Below, one piece after another: positions 8,645 to 17,133 of a DNA stretch of 64,000 nt (its first letter is position 1; each line of letters starts with the position of its first letter). Made by a program: the position numbers and the translations under genes. This DNA is from an uncultured Candidatus Melainabacteria bacterium (lineage in GTDB: Bacteria > Cyanobacteriota > Vampirovibrionia > Gastranaerophilales > Gastranaerophilaceae). The DNA lies in assembly GCA_934692625.1 (NCBI GenBank), contig CAKUUC010000002.1, forward strand, positions 62,001-126,000, given 5' to 3'. A model generated the notes under the pieces. It had not been told where the DNA came from, searched no databases, and was given only the letters and a program-made list of their open reading frames with translations.

Positions 8645-10444
8645 ATGGAAAAGAACAACGAAACTTTGTCTATTCTTAGACACTCAACATCACACATTAT
8701 GGCTCAAGCAGTTCAAAGCCTGTTCCCATCTGCAAAGTTAGCAATTGGACCGGCAACAGCTGACGGTTTTTATTATGATTTTGATTTGACTGACGGGCAT
8801 GCTTTCACTCATGAAGATTTGGAAAAAATCGAAGAAAAAATGAAAGAAATCATCAAACAAAATTTAACATTTGAAAGATATGAAATTCCTGATGTTGACG
8901 CTCAAATTAAAGCATTCAAAGATGAAGGCGAAATCTACAAAGCCGAACTTTTGGAAGAACACAAAAACGACAACCCAACCCTTTATATCACAAAAGATAA
9001 AGACGGAAATGCATTGTTTAATGACCTTTGTGCAGGTCCTCACCTTCCAAATACATCATATATCAAGGCAAATGCAATCAAATTGTTAAAGGTTGCCGGT
9101 GCTTATTGGAGAGGTAACGAAAAAAATAAAATGCTTCAAAGAATTTATGCAACAGCATATTGGTCAAAAGAAGATTTGCAAAATTATTTACACTTCTTGG
9201 AAGAAGCTGAAAAACGTGACCATAGAAAATTAGGTACAAAACTTGATTTGTTCTCAACAAGAGAAGAATTAGGTGGCGGACTTGTTTTGTGGCACCCAAA
9301 TTTGGCTGTAGTTAGAGAAGAAATTGAAAATTACTGGAGAAGTGAACACAGAAAACGAGGTTATGTAATCGTAAACACTCCTCACATTGCAAAATCAAAA
9401 CTTTGGGAAATCTCAGGTCACGCTGACCACTATAGAGAAAATATGTTCTTTATTCAAAAAGATGCAGATAGTGATGAACAATTCATCTTGAAACCTATGA
9501 ACTGTCCGTTCCACATTTTGATTTATCAAGCAAACAGATATTCTTACCGTTCATTGCCGTTGAGAATGGCGGAATTAGGTACGGTGTATCGTAAAGAAAA
9601 ATCAGGTGCGTTGTCTGGTTTGACTCGTGTTCAAGGATTTACTCAAGATGATGCTCACATTTTCTGTACTCCTGAACAATTAGTTGACGAAATCAACAGA
9701 ATTATTGACTTTGTTGCAGATACATTAGATATCTTCAAGATGAAATTTGAAGTTGAATTGTCAACAAGACCTGAAAGTTTTATCGGAGAAATCGAAAACT
9801 GGAATAAAGCAGAAGCCGGTTTGAAAGAAGCTATGGACAGGCGTGGTATGAAATACGACATCAACGAAGGTGACGGTGCTTTCTACGGTCCTAAAATTGA
9901 CTTCAAAATTAAAGATGCTATCGGTAGAACTTGGCAATGTGCTACAATTCAGTTAGATTTCAACTTGCCTGCAAGATTTGATATCAAATATCAAGATAAA
10001 GACGGTCAGTTGAAAACTCCGTTGATGTTGCACAGAGTTATTTTCGGTTCTATGGAAAGATTCCACGGTATCTTGATTGAACATTACGCTGGTGCATTCC
10101 CTACATGGCTTGCTCCAACTCAAGTAAATATCGTTCCAATTTCAAACGAAAAACACGCAGATTTTGCTGAACAAGTTTATAGAAAAATGCGTGATGCAGG
10201 AATCAGAGTAAATCTTGATGACCGTTCTGAAAGTATGAACTACAAAATCAGAGAAAGTTTGCAAGATAAGAAAATCCCTTATGTTTGCGTAATCGGCGAC
10301 AAGGAAATAGAAGCAAATTCTGTAGCAGTTCGTGCAAGAGCAATCGGACAAGTCGGAACCTTTGGCGTAGATGAATTTATTGATATTATCAAGAAAGAAA
10401 TCGAAACAAGAGCAAACGACTCATTTGCAAAAAAAGAAGATTAA
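8645..10444 (+). CDS. thrS: threonyl-tRNA synthetase without N-terminal TGS domain
   Basis: The 599-residue class II synthetase starts directly in the editing domain: RHSTSHIMAQAVQ with His13 and His17, and CAGPHLP with Cys129 and His133 form the HxxxH...CxxxH editing site that clears Ser-tRNA. The catalytic core has TRVQGFTQDDAHIF (motif 2) and HRVIFGSMERF (motif 3), followed by the anticodon-binding domain (PTQVNIVPIS onward). The TGS domain of about 60 residues seen in the E. coli enzyme is absent. An in-frame TAA at 8624 excludes an upstream start, and AGGACAGAAAGAAG gives a ribosome site. Confidence 0.96.
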   Translation: MEKNNETLSILRHSTSHIMAQAVQSLFPSAKLAIGPATADGFYYDFDLTDGHAFTHEDLEKIEEKMKEIIKQNLTFERYEIPDVDAQIKAFKDEGEIYKAELLEEHKNDNPTLYITKDKDGNALFNDLCAGPHLPNTSYIKANAIKLLKVAGAYWRGNEKNKMLQRIYATAYWSKEDLQNYLHFLEEAEKRDHRKLGTKLDLFSTREELGGGLVLWHPNLAVVREEIENYWRSEHRKRGYVIVNTPHIAKSKLWEISGHADHYRENMFFIQKDADSDEQFILKPMNCPFHILIYQANRYSYRSLPLRMAELGTVYRKEKSGALSGLTRVQGFTQDDAHIFCTPEQLVDEINRIIDFVADTLDIFKMKFEVELSTRPESFIGEIENWNKAEAGLKEAMDRRGMKYDINEGDGAFYGPKIDFKIKDAIGRTWQCATIQLDFNLPARFDIKYQDKDGQLKTPLMLHRVIFGSMERFHGILIEHYAGAFPTWLAPTQVNIVPISNEKHADFAEQVYRKMRDAGIRVNLDDRSESMNYKIRESLQDKKIPYVCVIGDKEIEANSVAVRARAIGQVGTFGVDEFIDIIKKEIETRANDSFAKKED

Positions 10445-10468
10445 TTGAATAATTAATTATACAAAAAG

Positions 10469-10502
10469 AAAGACAAGTCTATTTTTAGGCTTGTCTTTTT
10501 TA
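10469..10502 (+). terminator. rho-independent terminator after thrS
   Basis: AAAGACAAG (10469-10477) pairs perfectly with CTTGTCTTT (10490-10498), and the stem runs into a T-rich tract. It lies 25 bases after the thrS stop. Confidence 0.9.
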
Positions 10503-10575
10503 TATTTTGAAGGTTTTTATTTTACAATTCTCTTTTTTTATATAAGATATAAATAGCAGAATAGAAGGAAAAAAG

Positions 10576-11910
10576 ATGAAAAAAGTTTATATAGAAACAA
10601 TGGGCTGTCAAATGAATAAATCAGATACCGAAAGAATGCTCGGTATGTTGGCTCAATTTGATTACGAAGAAACGACAGTCCCAAAAGAAGCTGATTTGTT
10701 AATGGTTAATACCTGTTCAATCAGACAACTTAGTGAAGATAAAGCGTTCAGTTTGATTGGAACTTGGGGCAAGTGGAAAAAATCTCGTCCTGAATTAAAA
10801 ATAGGTTTTTGTGGTTGTGTTGCGCAACAAAAAGCGGAACAAATCTTTAGCCGTGCAAATTATGTAGATTTCGTTTTGGGAACTCATAAAATTTACGCAC
10901 TCCCTGAAATAATTAAAGAAATTTCAAAAGGCGAAAAGGTTTGTATGTGCGAAGAAACCAACGCTACCGAAGATTCAGAAGCTGTGAAATTTGAAATTAA
11001 TCGTGTAAAATCTGTTAATGCATGGATTCCGATAACAGAAGGTTGTAACAATTTCTGTACGTATTGCATCGTACCTTATACCAGAGGTCGTGAACGTTCA
11101 AGACTTCCTGAAACTATTTTGAAAGAGGTTAAAGATGCATTAAATTCTGGTTTTAAAGAAATTACTTTGCTTGGTCAAAATGTTGATAGTTACGGCAAAG
11201 ATTTTAAAGATAGAGAATACAGACTTGCAGATTTGCTTAGAGAAGTTAATGCAATCGAGGGCAAATTCAGAATTCGTTTTGTAACATCTTATCCGACAGA
11301 TATAACCGACGATTTAATCAAAACAGCGGTTGAATTGGACAAAGTGTGCGAATATTTCCATATCCCGATGCAGTCAGGTAATAGCGAAGTTTTGAAGAAA
11401 ATGAATCGCCGTTATGATAGAGAAACTTATATAAAAATTGCTGAAAAAATCAGAGAAATGGTTCCTGATGTGACAATTACAAGTGATTTTATCGCAGGTT
11501 TTCCGGGAGAAACCGAAGAACAATTTGTGGATACATTGACCGCAATGGAAGAAGTCGGACTTGACTATTCTAATACGGCGGCTTATTCTCCTCGTGAAAA
11601 AACTGTAGCCGCAAAATGGGTGGACAAATTTATTGATGAAGATACAAAGTTTGAGCGTTTGGCAAGATTGAACGAACAAAACCGAAAATGTTGCTTGACA
11701 TCAAATCAAAAATTCTTAGGTAGAGAAATGGAAGTCTTGATTGAGAATTTTGAAAATCACAAAGGAAAAAATGTAATTACAGGTAGAACTCGTAATAACA
11801 AAATTGTACATATTCCGTATGACAAGGATTTGACGGGTGAATTTGTGATTGCAAAAATTGTTGGTGTTAAAACTTGGTATTTGAATGGTGAATTGGTTGA
11901 AAATAAATAA
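10576..11910 (+). CDS. miaB: tRNA-2-methylthio-N6-dimethylallyladenosine synthase
   Basis: The 444-residue protein has the three methylthiotransferase layers. The UPF0004 domain carries Cys11, Cys47 and a Cys near 81 for the first iron-sulfur cluster. The radical SAM domain has CNNFCTYC at residues 157-164 followed by IVPYTRGRERSR. A TRAM domain closes the protein (FLGREMEVLIENF onward). It adds the methylthio group to A37 of tRNAs that read UNN codons. The ATG at 10576 follows AGAAGGA. Its 3' end overlaps the next gene. Confidence 0.95.
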   Translation: MKKVYIETMGCQMNKSDTERMLGMLAQFDYEETTVPKEADLLMVNTCSIRQLSEDKAFSLIGTWGKWKKSRPELKIGFCGCVAQQKAEQIFSRANYVDFVLGTHKIYALPEIIKEISKGEKVCMCEETNATEDSEAVKFEINRVKSVNAWIPITEGCNNFCTYCIVPYTRGRERSRLPETILKEVKDALNSGFKEITLLGQNVDSYGKDFKDREYRLADLLREVNAIEGKFRIRFVTSYPTDITDDLIKTAVELDKVCEYFHIPMQSGNSEVLKKMNRRYDRETYIKIAEKIREMVPDVTITSDFIAGFPGETEEQFVDTLTAMEEVGLDYSNTAAYSPREKTVAAKWVDKFIDEDTKFERLARLNEQNRKCCLTSNQKFLGREMEVLIENFENHKGKNVITGRTRNNKIVHIPYDKDLTGEFVIAKIVGVKTWYLNGELVENK

Positions 11911-12742
11911 ATTATTGAAAAAATATTTAATAGTGGTGCTTATCGGATTTTTCTTTTTAAATCCGATTTGTGCTATTGCTGCGACTCAAAAGGTTCCGAC
12001 AACAAAAACTTCAACATCTGTTAGCAAAAAACTCGATTCTGATGTGTTGCAAGGTTCCGTATCTGTTGATATTGTCCCGTATTGCGACAATTGGTCTTCT
12101 CAGTATGCTTTTAATAAAATTAATACAATTGGAACAAAGCTGTTGATGGCAAACGGGCTTGAGCAGCACATGCAATTTGTTGTGAATAATGATACCGATG
12201 CGAATGCTTCTACAAATATTAATAATGTGATATCTGTAAATATGGGTCTGTTGAAATATGTTGAAACAGAAGATGAATTAGCGTTTGTAATTGGGCATGA
12301 AATGGGACATGTCACCAAAAGTCACGTAAAAAAGAGCGCAGCAAGAAAGACGGTACTTGCAACCGCAGGAATTGCCGGAAGCTTGGCTACGGTTTTGGGC
12401 GTAATTACTGATTCTTCAAGATTGACAAAGTCAGGAGCAATATTAACCGGTAGTGCATTGGTTGGAGAAGTTGCTAATCAAAAATTGTCACGAGGACAGG
12501 AAACAAAATCAGATTTGGCAAGCATTGATTATATGGTGAAAGCGGGTTATAATCCACTTGCAACAATTTCAATTTTGAATAAGATTTCTGGTAATTATTT
12601 TGATTTCTTTTCTGACCACCCGTCAGGTAAAAATAGAATAAAAAAATCGTATAAATATATCGAAAAAAATTACCCTGAATACATTCAAAAAGGTTACAAT
12701 TCAACATCTTATGCTCGAGCAATGCAGATGATTAATAAATAA
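11885..12742 (+). CDS. M48 family zinc metalloprotease, exported or membrane anchored
   Basis: The protein has a hydrophobic export segment near residues 13-33 (YLIVVLIGFFFLNPICAIAA) and then a peptidase M48 domain with HEMGH at 138-142 and SHVKK following. A helix-hairpin region near 155-190 is rich in Ala and Gly, and a third zinc ligand probably lies in RGQETKSDLASIDYM. Families of this type (YcaL/LoiP/BepA-like) process outer-membrane proteins. I kept the ATG at 11885, which overlaps miaB by 26 bases; GTG 11888 or TTG 11897 or 11915 are possible instead because the first residues precede the export signal. Confidence 0.82.
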   Translation: MVNWLKINKLLKKYLIVVLIGFFFLNPICAIAATQKVPTTKTSTSVSKKLDSDVLQGSVSVDIVPYCDNWSSQYAFNKINTIGTKLLMANGLEQHMQFVVNNDTDANASTNINNVISVNMGLLKYVETEDELAFVIGHEMGHVTKSHVKKSAARKTVLATAGIAGSLATVLGVITDSSRLTKSGAILTGSALVGEVANQKLSRGQETKSDLASIDYMVKAGYNPLATISILNKISGNYFDFFSDHPSGKNRIKKSYKYIEKNYPEYIQKGYNSTSYARAMQMINK

Positions 12743-12918
12743 CCTCCTTTCGGTCTGGTACTGCCTGACAAAAAATATTTGAAAGTAGTTTTGCGTACAT
12801 GCTACGCCGACAGTGTAATTTTAAGCGTCAGACAGTGCAGTGACCTACGTTTGGGATTTGAAATAGGTGTTTTGTGTTGAAATGTAATACAAACATTTAC
12901 TAGGTACGCCCAAGAGTC

Positions 12919-12939
12919 ACTCTGAACTTGATTCAGAGT
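12919..12939. repeat. short palindrome ACTCTGAA/TTCAGAGT
   Basis: ACTCTGAA and TTCAGAGT are perfect inverted arms of eight bases around CTTGA. The arm sequence is close to that of the larger palindrome 40 bases downstream (ATTCTGAA), so both may belong to one repeat unit. Confidence 0.6.
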
Positions 12940-12976
12940 CTGTTATTACGAGGGAATAGAACAAATTTTCAAACAG

Positions 12977-13038
12977 ATTCTGAATATGCTAAAAATCATT
13001 GCAATTAAAAATTGCTAGATTTTTAATCTTTTCAGAAT
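12977..13038. repeat. 62-nt nested palindrome
   Basis: Three perfect stems nest inside each other: ATTCTGAA (12977-12984) with TTCAGAAT (13031-13038); AAAAATC (12991-12997) with GATTTTT (13018-13024); and GCAATT (13001-13006) with AATTGC (13010-13015) around AAA. The whole can fold as one long hairpin. It is not next to a functional gene end, so a terminator role is unlikely. A small palindromic repeat or MITE-like element is a better guess. Confidence 0.6.
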
Positions 13039-13095
13039 GACGACTTCTTTGTTACCGAGATTTCAGTATTTTAACGGTCGAAAACTATCAAAATT

Positions 13096-13281
13096 TACAA
13101 CACAAATTCCACCAAGTTTTTAATTTCGATATCAAGGGCAGTGGCGATTTTGTTCAGAGTTGTGAACCTAATATCAGTAGTTCCGCATTCAATGGTGCTG
13201 ATTGTTCGCATATTCATATTGGCAAGTTCAGCGAGTTTTTGATATTTTTTATTTTTTTTCTGGTTAATCTGAGTACTACGC
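13096..13281 (-). pseudogene. remnant of an XRE-family helix-turn-helix regulator
   Basis: Reading the minus strand back from the TAA at 13096-13098 gives about 61 residues without a start codon, preceded by an in-frame TAG. The segment KLAELANMNMRTISTIECG, followed by a short linker and TTLNKIATALDIEIKNL, matches the Cro/CI-type HTH pattern with helices 2 to 5. The first helix is degraded and an expected TQE segment is missing. It is therefore a 5'-truncated, probably non-functional copy. Confidence 0.65.
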
Positions 13282-13310
13282 TAGACAAACATACTGATGG
13301 AGGGTGTCAA

Positions 13311-13535
13311 GTGGAACTTGCAAGTATTCAAAAGTGGAACTCCGGCGCATTATTCCCAGGAGGATTGGCTGCTTGTTATATTCCACATGGAACTTTATCT
13401 CGAAAAGAATTATTAGACCCTAATACTCACCGCTCTTGTAATCCTAATACTGCTGCTAATGAAGGTGGTGGTAATGCTTGTGCTGCCCTTATTATGAAAG
13501 ATAATTGGAAAATCTCTCCAGACTATCCGTGGTAA
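13311..13535 (+). pseudogene. C-terminal remnant of a pilin-like (type IV prepilin) protein
   Basis: From GTG 13311 the frame encodes about 74 residues ending in CAALIMKDNWKISPDYPW, with a paired-cysteine, Gly/Asn-rich loop before it. I recall this kind of ending from prepilin-like proteins of this lineage. The hydrophobic N-terminal helix and the prepilin cleavage site are absent; upstream codons in the frame are only the antisense of the HTH remnant. It is best read as the tail of a broken gene. It ends three bases from the pheA stop. Confidence 0.5.
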
Positions 13536-13538
13536 CTT

Positions 13539-14390
13539 TTAAACTGATTGATATGATCCTAAAAATCTGAAAAACAAAGTTTTGGGTTTAATTTCTTCAA
13601 GGATAGAAAGCATATTTCCAGAATTAATATGTCCGTCAAAAGTTACGATAAAAATATATTCTCCGTTTTCGTAATGCGATGGACGAGAAGAAATATATGA
13701 TAAATTTATATTATTTTCTAAAAAGATTTTCAAAACTTCAAGCAATGCCCCAGGGGTATGATTTACCCTAAACGCAATCATAGTAGTAGCATTTGGTGTT
13801 GGGGAAGTTTCCAAATCTCCTATAATTACATACTTTGTTTTGTTATTTTTATCATCATAAATGTTTTCTTTTAAGATATTCAGCATGCAAGAGTCTGCGA
13901 TTTTTTTATTCCCGATTGATGCGTAAGTAAGGTTGTAATTTCTTAATTCACAAGCAGATTCAAGCATAGATGGAGCTTCTATGATGTTTAAATTCATTGG
14001 CAATTCGTTTCTGATAAATTCGTTACATTTACCAATTAATCGTGGTGTTGCGATTAACCCTGTAATGCTGTAAAACTCAGTGTTTTTTGATAACAAACAG
14101 TACTCAATCGGCAATGTCATTTCATAAATTATTTTTATATTCGGATTTTTAGACTCAATCAAACTGTCTAATGATTCACGCACAGTACCGTCTAGTGTAT
14201 TTTCAACCGGCAAAATTCCGACAGTGTTTGGGTTTGATTCTACATAATTTATGATTTCTTTGATTGTTTTTAGTGGAGTAGAAAAGCAAGTAATGTTGTT
14301 TCTCGCACAAAACTCATCTTTCGCCATTTCGGAAAAAGAGTATTGTGGTTCTAAATATGCAATATTTCTTATTGATTCAAAATCAGGCAT
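13539..14390 (-). CDS. pheA: prephenate dehydratase
   Basis: The 283-residue protein has the periplasmic-binding-like catalytic domain (IAYLEPQYSFSEMAK at the N-terminus, GILPVENTLDGTV near 58-70, YVIIGDLE near 190) followed by an ACT regulatory domain (HTPGALLEVLKIF, then SSRPSHYENGEYIFIVTFDGH). It decarboxylates and dehydrates prephenate to phenylpyruvate for phenylalanine synthesis. Several motifs deviate from the usual form: the GPxG loop reads EPQY, TRF reads TKY and ESRP reads SSRP. The monofunctional layout without chorismate mutase is normal outside enterics. Confidence 0.9.
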   Translation of the reverse strand: MPDFESIRNIAYLEPQYSFSEMAKDEFCARNNITCFSTPLKTIKEIINYVESNPNTVGILPVENTLDGTVRESLDSLIESKNPNIKIIYEMTLPIEYCLLSKNTEFYSITGLIATPRLIGKCNEFIRNELPMNLNIIEAPSMLESACELRNYNLTYASIGNKKIADSCMLNILKENIYDDKNNKTKYVIIGDLETSPTPNATTMIAFRVNHTPGALLEVLKIFLENNINLSYISSRPSHYENGEYIFIVTFDGHINSGNMLSILEEIKPKTLFFRFLGSYQSV

Positions 14391-14449
14391 TTGCTAAACT
14401 CCATATTTTCAATTACAATTATATCAGAAATAAAAGAAGAAGGGTATAA

Positions 14450-15823
14450 ATGACTAAAATTAAATTTGGAACAGACGGTTGGAGAGCTGTTGTAGGAAAA
14501 GATTTTAATGCGGAAAATGTTGAAATAGTTACAAAAGCTATTGGCAAATATGTATTTGATAATTACGGAATTTATAAAACTATAATCATCGGTTATGACC
14601 CAAGGAATATGGCTAAGGAATTTTCTATGCAATGTGCAGAAATCCTTTCAAAAATCGGGTTTAAGGTTTTGTATAGTGATAAGGTTATTCCGACACCTGT
14701 ATTGGCCTTTAATGCAAAACATTTAGATGCTTGTGCAATTATGTTTACGGCTTCACACAATCCGCCTGAGTATTTGGGAATGAAATTTATTCCGGATTAT
14801 GCAGGTCCTGCGACTAGTGAAATTACAGATGAAGTTGTTTCAAATTTTGGTCAGGATTTCAAAACAAGCGTTAAAGGTAAGTTGATCTATACCGACTTTT
14901 CAAACAATTATTTCAAACACATCAGAACTTTGATTGATTTTCAAAAGATTAAAGATTTTTCTCCGAGAATAATTTTTGATGGCTTGTATGCTGCAAGTAT
15001 CGGGTATTTTGATAAACTTTTATCTGATAGAGGAATTGAATACGATAGTATTCACATGTTCCACGATCCGAATTTTGGTGGTGGCATGCCAGAACCTAAA
15101 CCGCAATATTTGGGCGAGTTGATAGATTATGTAAAATCGCACAAAGGTTATGTCGGGTTTGCGAATGATGGGGATTCCGATAGATTTGGTGTTATTAACG
15201 AAAACGGTGAATATGTAACCCCGAATGAAATCATTGCGATTTTGTTGATTCATTTGAAAAAACATAAAAAATACTCGGGTTGTTTGGTCAAAACTGTTGG
15301 GGCGAGTTTGATGCTTGATATAGTTGCAAAAAAACTTGATGTAGAAGTTGTCGAAACTCCTGTAGGGTTTAAACATGTTGGCGAAGCAATGAGAAAATTC
15401 AATCCGATTATTGCTGGTGAAGAATCCGGAGGTTTGAGTATTCAAGGTCATATCCCTGAAAAAGACGGAATTTTGGCGAATTTGCTTGTGCTAGAGGCAA
15501 TGGCTTATGAGAACAAAACTTTGGTTCAACTTCAAAACGAATTGCATAAATTTGTTGGTAAAACATTTATTAATACAAGGGTTGATAAAAAGTTGAATAA
15601 TGTTGAAGAAATCAAACCTGTACTTGAGGAATATTCTCAAAAAGAAGAAGTTGCAGGACTAAAGGTTGCGAGAAAAGATTTTAAAGACGGAGTTAAGTTG
15701 TATTTTGAGGATAATTCTTCGTGGATACTAGTCAGACCTTCTGGTACGGAGCCATTGTTGAGAATTTATATCGAAAGCGACACCGCAGAAAAAATCGAAA
15801 ATTTCAAGAATGCAGTCGCGTAA
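14450..15823 (+). CDS. phosphohexomutase (phosphoglucomutase/phosphomannomutase family)
   Basis: The 457-residue protein is an alpha-D-phosphohexomutase. It opens with KFGTDGWRAVVG, carries the phosphoserine loop TASHNPPEYLG with Ser102, the metal loop DGDSDR at 240-245, the sugar loop GEESGGLS near 324 and the phosphate-binding RPSGTEP near the C-terminus. It interconverts hexose 1- and 6-phosphates. Which hexose cannot be read from sequence; glucose is favoured because rfbA needs glucose-1-phosphate. The ATG at 14450 follows AGAAGAAGG. It is divergent from pheA. Confidence 0.9.
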   Translation: MTKIKFGTDGWRAVVGKDFNAENVEIVTKAIGKYVFDNYGIYKTIIIGYDPRNMAKEFSMQCAEILSKIGFKVLYSDKVIPTPVLAFNAKHLDACAIMFTASHNPPEYLGMKFIPDYAGPATSEITDEVVSNFGQDFKTSVKGKLIYTDFSNNYFKHIRTLIDFQKIKDFSPRIIFDGLYAASIGYFDKLLSDRGIEYDSIHMFHDPNFGGGMPEPKPQYLGELIDYVKSHKGYVGFANDGDSDRFGVINENGEYVTPNEIIAILLIHLKKHKKYSGCLVKTVGASLMLDIVAKKLDVEVVETPVGFKHVGEAMRKFNPIIAGEESGGLSIQGHIPEKDGILANLLVLEAMAYENKTLVQLQNELHKFVGKTFINTRVDKKLNNVEEIKPVLEEYSQKEEVAGLKVARKDFKDGVKLYFEDNSSWILVRPSGTEPLLRIYIESDTAEKIENFKNAVA

Positions 15824-16000
15824 AGTTTTGTTGGACGTTATTGCTGTTTTTGATTTTGTCGGTATGCCTATTTGTTTATTTCTGCTCAACTTTTTTCTGA
15901 GTTGAATATTACTTTTTGTAAACTTTCTGAAATTCACCCGCAAAAATTATATTTACATGCTTTAATTTATTCTGTAAATACAAAACAGGAGATTAAAAAC

Positions 16001-16618
16001 ATGGAAATCAGAAATTTTACCCCGTCAAATAACAACACTTCTTTTGGTATGGCTTTCAGACAACCAAAACAAATGAACGAATTTGCAGATTATGTTACTT
16101 GTGCTGCAAAACATCGTTTGGCTAAAAGAGGTTTGAAGCAGTTTATTAAAGAACAAGCAAAAAATGAGCATTTCGATGTTGAGTTCGTTCCGGGAAAACC
16201 AAGTGACAGATTCAAAGGGTTTAAAGAATATGGTAGCTTCAAAGTTATCCCTACGTCAGATGAAGCAATAAAAATTATGCCTAAAGAAACTATGGTAAGA
16301 GCAGAGGGTGGCGAAGCGGATACTCGTTTGTCACAATTATCTGATGAATTTGCACGCGTTGCAGAACAAGAAACCCCGCATGGTTTAAAAGCATATTTGT
16401 TTGTAGCCAAATATGCGGCTAAACTTGCAGCAACTGTTGGAAAAATGTTGCTTAGTCCAAAAGAATTTTTACCTGCAAGTATGCGTGAAGCTGGCGAACT
16501 GGCAACAAAAATGAATGGTAAAGTAGAAGCAAAATTGACAAAACGAGCTGAAATTGCAGATGTTTTTAAACCGGAAACAATCAAATTTAAAAAATCTGAT
16601 GTTCCTACAGAAGTATAA
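16001..16618 (+). CDS. lineage-specific protein with N-terminal FG signature
   Basis: I chose the ATG at 16001, which follows CAGGAG, over an in-frame start 129 bases upstream that would lie in promoter-like DNA. The 205-residue protein begins with an Asn/Thr-rich stretch and TSFGMAF at residues 13-19, followed by helical, charged sequence. A semi-hydrophobic stretch near residues 125-150 (AYLFVAKYAAKLAATVGKML) may be a membrane-interacting helix. No known domain is recognised. It shares its N-terminal style with the genes at 46106, 46999 and 58914. Confidence 0.7.
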   Translation: MEIRNFTPSNNNTSFGMAFRQPKQMNEFADYVTCAAKHRLAKRGLKQFIKEQAKNEHFDVEFVPGKPSDRFKGFKEYGSFKVIPTSDEAIKIMPKETMVRAEGGEADTRLSQLSDEFARVAEQETPHGLKAYLFVAKYAAKLAATVGKMLLSPKEFLPASMREAGELATKMNGKVEAKLTKRAEIADVFKPETIKFKKSDVPTEV

Positions 16619-16661
16619 TTTATTTCTTGTAACAAAACTAAACAAATATCTAAAAACACGG

Positions 16662-16690
16662 TTGACACGGTATTTTGTTTATCCTAAGAT
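16662..16690 (+). promoter_or_regulatory. promoter of the ribosomal protein operon
   Basis: TTGACA (16662-16667), a 17-base spacer and TAAGAT (16685-16690) form a near-consensus sigma-70 type promoter. The start site would be near 16697, at the base of the leader hairpin described next. Confidence 0.85.
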
Positions 16691-16696
16691 AAATAT

Positions 16697-16815
16697 GCTT
16701 GAAGTATAGTAATGTAAAATATCCGAAATGTTTTAAATAGCGAACTTCAAGGCGGTAAGAAATCAAAAGTTTTAACTCCGCAAAGTAGTACATAGAAAAA
16801 GAAAAAGGAATGCAA
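16697..16815 (+). promoter_or_regulatory. rpsJ leader with two hairpins
   Basis: CTTGAAGT (16698-16705) pairs perfectly with ACTTCAAG (16744-16751), and GCGG (16752-16755) can pair with CCGC (16778-16781). The first stem begins at the predicted transcription start. A leader of about 120 nt with stacked stems before an S10 operon is a candidate autoregulatory site for a ribosomal protein; which one is unknown. Confidence 0.5.
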
Positions 16816-17133
16816 ATGGCAAGTAGCACTAAGAAAAACAGAATCAGAGTTTGTTTGAAAGCTTATGATCACAAACTTATTGATGTATCTGCTGAAAAAA
16901 TCGTAGAAACAGCAAAAAGAACAGACGCTAAAGTAGCTGGCCCTATTCCTTTACCTACAAGAAGACGTATCTATTGTGTATTGCGTTCACCACACGTTGA
17001 TAAAAAATCTCGTGAACACTTTGAAATGAGAACACATAAGCGCATTATCGATATTTACGAACCAACTCAACAAACAATGGACGAGTTACGTAGATTAGAT
17101 TTACCGGCCGGTGTGGATATCGAAGCAAGATAG
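16816..17133 (+). CDS. rpsJ: 30S ribosomal protein S10
   Basis: I chose the second ATG (16816), giving 105 residues, because AAGGA is about seven bases before it but too close to the first ATG at 16810. The protein has the S10 fold with KNRIRVCLKAYDHKLID, GPIPLPTRR and EMRTHKRIIDI, the loop that contacts 16S rRNA. S10 also acts as NusE in transcription antitermination. It is the first gene of the operon, directly behind a strong promoter; the str genes (rpsL, rpsG, fusA, tuf) are not upstream. Confidence 0.96.
   Translation: MASSTKKNRIRVCLKAYDHKLIDVSAEKIVETAKRTDAKVAGPIPLPTRRRIYCVLRSPHVDKKSREHFEMRTHKRIIDIYEPTQQTMDELRRLDLPAGVDIEAR

Larger units (their letters stand above)
12743..13095. other. 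gene-free stretch with inverted repeats, probable decayed mobile DNA
   Basis: No coding frame here resembles a gene. Near the start, CTGGTACTGCCTGAC (about 12775) is an imperfect inverted match to GTCAGACAGTGCAGTGACC (about 12827). Two better palindromes listed separately follow. Together with the broken genes on its right this looks like the debris of an insertion. Confidence 0.5.

Noticed and set aside
13239..13310. Upstream ATG for the pilin-like frame
   Set aside because: The first 24 codons are only the antisense of the HTH remnant and have no ribosome site.
15872..16000. Longer start for the FG-signature protein at 16001
   Set aside because: The added segment looks like promoter DNA and has no ribosome site, while CAGGAG lies before the chosen ATG.
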